DNA of 6,636 bases from an archaeon (lineage in GTDB: Archaea > Thermoproteota > Nitrososphaeria > Nitrososphaerales > Gagatemarchaeaceae), in contig JAKAPN010000064.1 of NCBI GenBank assembly GCA_021822995.1, positions 1 through 6,636 on the forward strand. The letters are read 5' to 3'. A model generated the notes under the pieces. That model ran no database searches. It saw only the letters and a list, made by a program, of their open reading frames with translations, and had not been told where the DNA came from. The first letter of the stretch is position 1, and every line of letters starts with the position of its first letter. Of the stretch, positions 5,991 through 6,636 are shown in pieces. The position numbers and the translations under genes are program-made.

Positions 5991-6562
5991 AAGAAGAGGT
6001 CTCTCCTTGGGTATCAAGTGGGCATCTCGGTTTCTCACATCCATCAAGACGCCCTTTGAAGCACTCGACCGGAGACCGCGAGCACTGTGACGGTCAAGTT
6101 CAACTCCGACCACGTGCCGAGCGGGAGGAGCTACTCGGTGTCGGAGAAGGAGCGTTCAAGTTCGCGGGGATGCCCTACGACGAAGCGCTCGGGCGCTGCT
6201 ACGAGGGGGCAAGATACTACGACCCCGAGACCGGGAGATTCGTCGCCGAGGACTCCTATGCAGGGAACGAAAGTGACCCTATAACGCTCAACAGGTACGT
6301 CTGCGCCAGGGACAACCCGATGAAGATAGTTGACATGAACGGGCACGAGCGGTGGGACCCCACGCCCCGCAAGCCCTCGTCCCGGACCACCAAAGATATG
6401 GTTTCTGGCACGCGCGGCAGAGAGCCGAGCTGGGAGGAGCTGACAGGAAGAACGGCCTGGCGTCGATTCGCTAGTACCGAGCCCGGTCTCGTAAAACTCA
6501 TATACCCCGGTTGGTTGTATACCGCTGAATCCAAATGTCAGCGTCAGGACAGCCGGTCATAA
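5991..6562 (+). pseudogene. Decayed third RHS core fragment with C-terminal tail
   Basis: RHS core homology is spread over two frames. The first frame reads HIHQDAL, then TGA (6057-6059) exactly where the other two cores have the glycine of HQDALGST, and continues STRPETASTVTVKF and YVP-like HVPSGRSYSV. Near 6145 the homology moves one frame back: GAFKFAGMPYDEALGRCYEG, then ARYYDPETGRF, EDSYAG, NRYVCARDNPMKIVDMNGH. The hinge region 6308-6349 matches 3228-3269 of the first RHS gene at 38 of 42 bases. The tail after DMNGH is about 70 residues, polar and unrecognised. It runs through the thermosome promoter and 28 bases into that gene (stop 6560-6562), so its end is unlikely to be original. No immunity gene follows. 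The open frame extending upstream to 5783 overlaps candidate immunity gene 2 and is not RHS-like there. Confidence 0.75.
6499..6506 (+). promoter_or_regulatory. TATA box for thermosome gene
   Basis: CATATACC, preceded by A-rich GTAAAACT as a possible BRE, is centred about 33 bases before the ATG at 6535. This predicts an RNA start a few bases before the start codon. A second TATACC copy at 6518-6523 lies between box and gene and might be a regulator contact, though two copies of six bases could be chance. Confidence 0.45.
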
Positions 6563-6636
6563 TTCTGAAGGAAGGTTCCGGGGAGTCCAGAGGGAGAGAG
6601 GCTCAGAGGAACAACATCGCCGCAGCGAAGCGCATC
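6535..6636 (+). CDS. Thermosome (group II chaperonin) subunit, N-terminal part
   Basis: The ATG at 6535 opens 34 codons that run to the window edge. They read MSASGQPVIILKEG, then SGESRGREAQRNNIAAAKRI. The pattern of G-Q-P-V followed by I-L-K-E-G, R-G-R-E-A-Q-R-N-N-I and A-A-A is the hallmark N-terminus of archaeal thermosome/CCT subunits, which build two-ring ATP-driven protein-folding chambers in the cytosol. ATP-binding and lid regions lie beyond the window. The gene overlaps the last 28 bases of the decayed RHS frame in a different frame, and has its own TATA box. It marks the right-hand housekeeping flank of the RHS island and is the strongest evidence that the host is an archaeon. Which subunit paralogue it is cannot be told from 34 residues. 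Confidence 0.88.
   Translation, partial: MSASGQPVIILKEGSGESRGREAQRNNIAAAKRI

Noticed and set aside
1823..6562. Mobile element behind the RHS array
   Set aside because: No transposase, integrase, terminal inverted repeats or target duplication were seen in the window; the spread is better explained by RHS homology.

Overview
The window looks archaeal. Its last 102 bases (6535-6636) encode the N-terminus of a group II chaperonin (thermosome), start sites are preceded by TATA-like boxes at archaeal spacing, and several starts are TTG or GTG. Base composition is GC-rich, but the class of archaeon cannot be fixed from this sequence alone.

Left part (1-1822): three ordinary genes. A hemerythrin-family HHE protein (+) converges on a minus-strand pair made of an aquaporin-family channel followed by a GAF protein of the free methionine-R-sulfoxide reductase type. 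A 154-base intergenic region (1669-1822) carries two divergent promoter candidates, one for the aquaporin and one for the RHS gene to its right.

Centre and right part (1823-6562): an archaeal RHS polymorphic-toxin-like island. A promoter and a signal-peptide-like segment lead into RHS (YD) repeats. The repeats are interrupted by two reading-frame breaks (near 1912 and at about 2200) and then run open through an RHS core into a Gly/Ala-rich hydrophobic C-terminal domain. Two bases after its stop lies a small three-helix membrane protein, a candidate immunity protein. Next comes a shorter RHS cassette with no signal peptide or visible promoter of its own. It has a different, Ser/Thr-rich C-terminal domain ending in a hydrophobic hairpin, and it overlaps by 10 bases a two-helix membrane protein, a second candidate immunity protein. 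A third RHS core fragment (about 5991-6562) is decayed by an in-frame TGA and a frameshift, and its tail runs into the thermosome promoter and start.

The layout resembles the bacterial arrangement of a main rhs gene followed by orphan rhs-CT/immunity cassettes. A 162-base perfect repeat shared by the first and second cores (2657-2818 and 4537-4698) sits among flanks that differ at many synonymous sites, which points to recent gene conversion or recombination. Both variable C-termini are hydrophobic and both partner proteins are membrane proteins, which suggests membrane-directed effectors with membrane-embedded protection. This functional reading is inference; no known toxin fold is recognised.

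Right edge: the thermosome gene, cut by the window end, is the right-hand housekeeping flank of the island.
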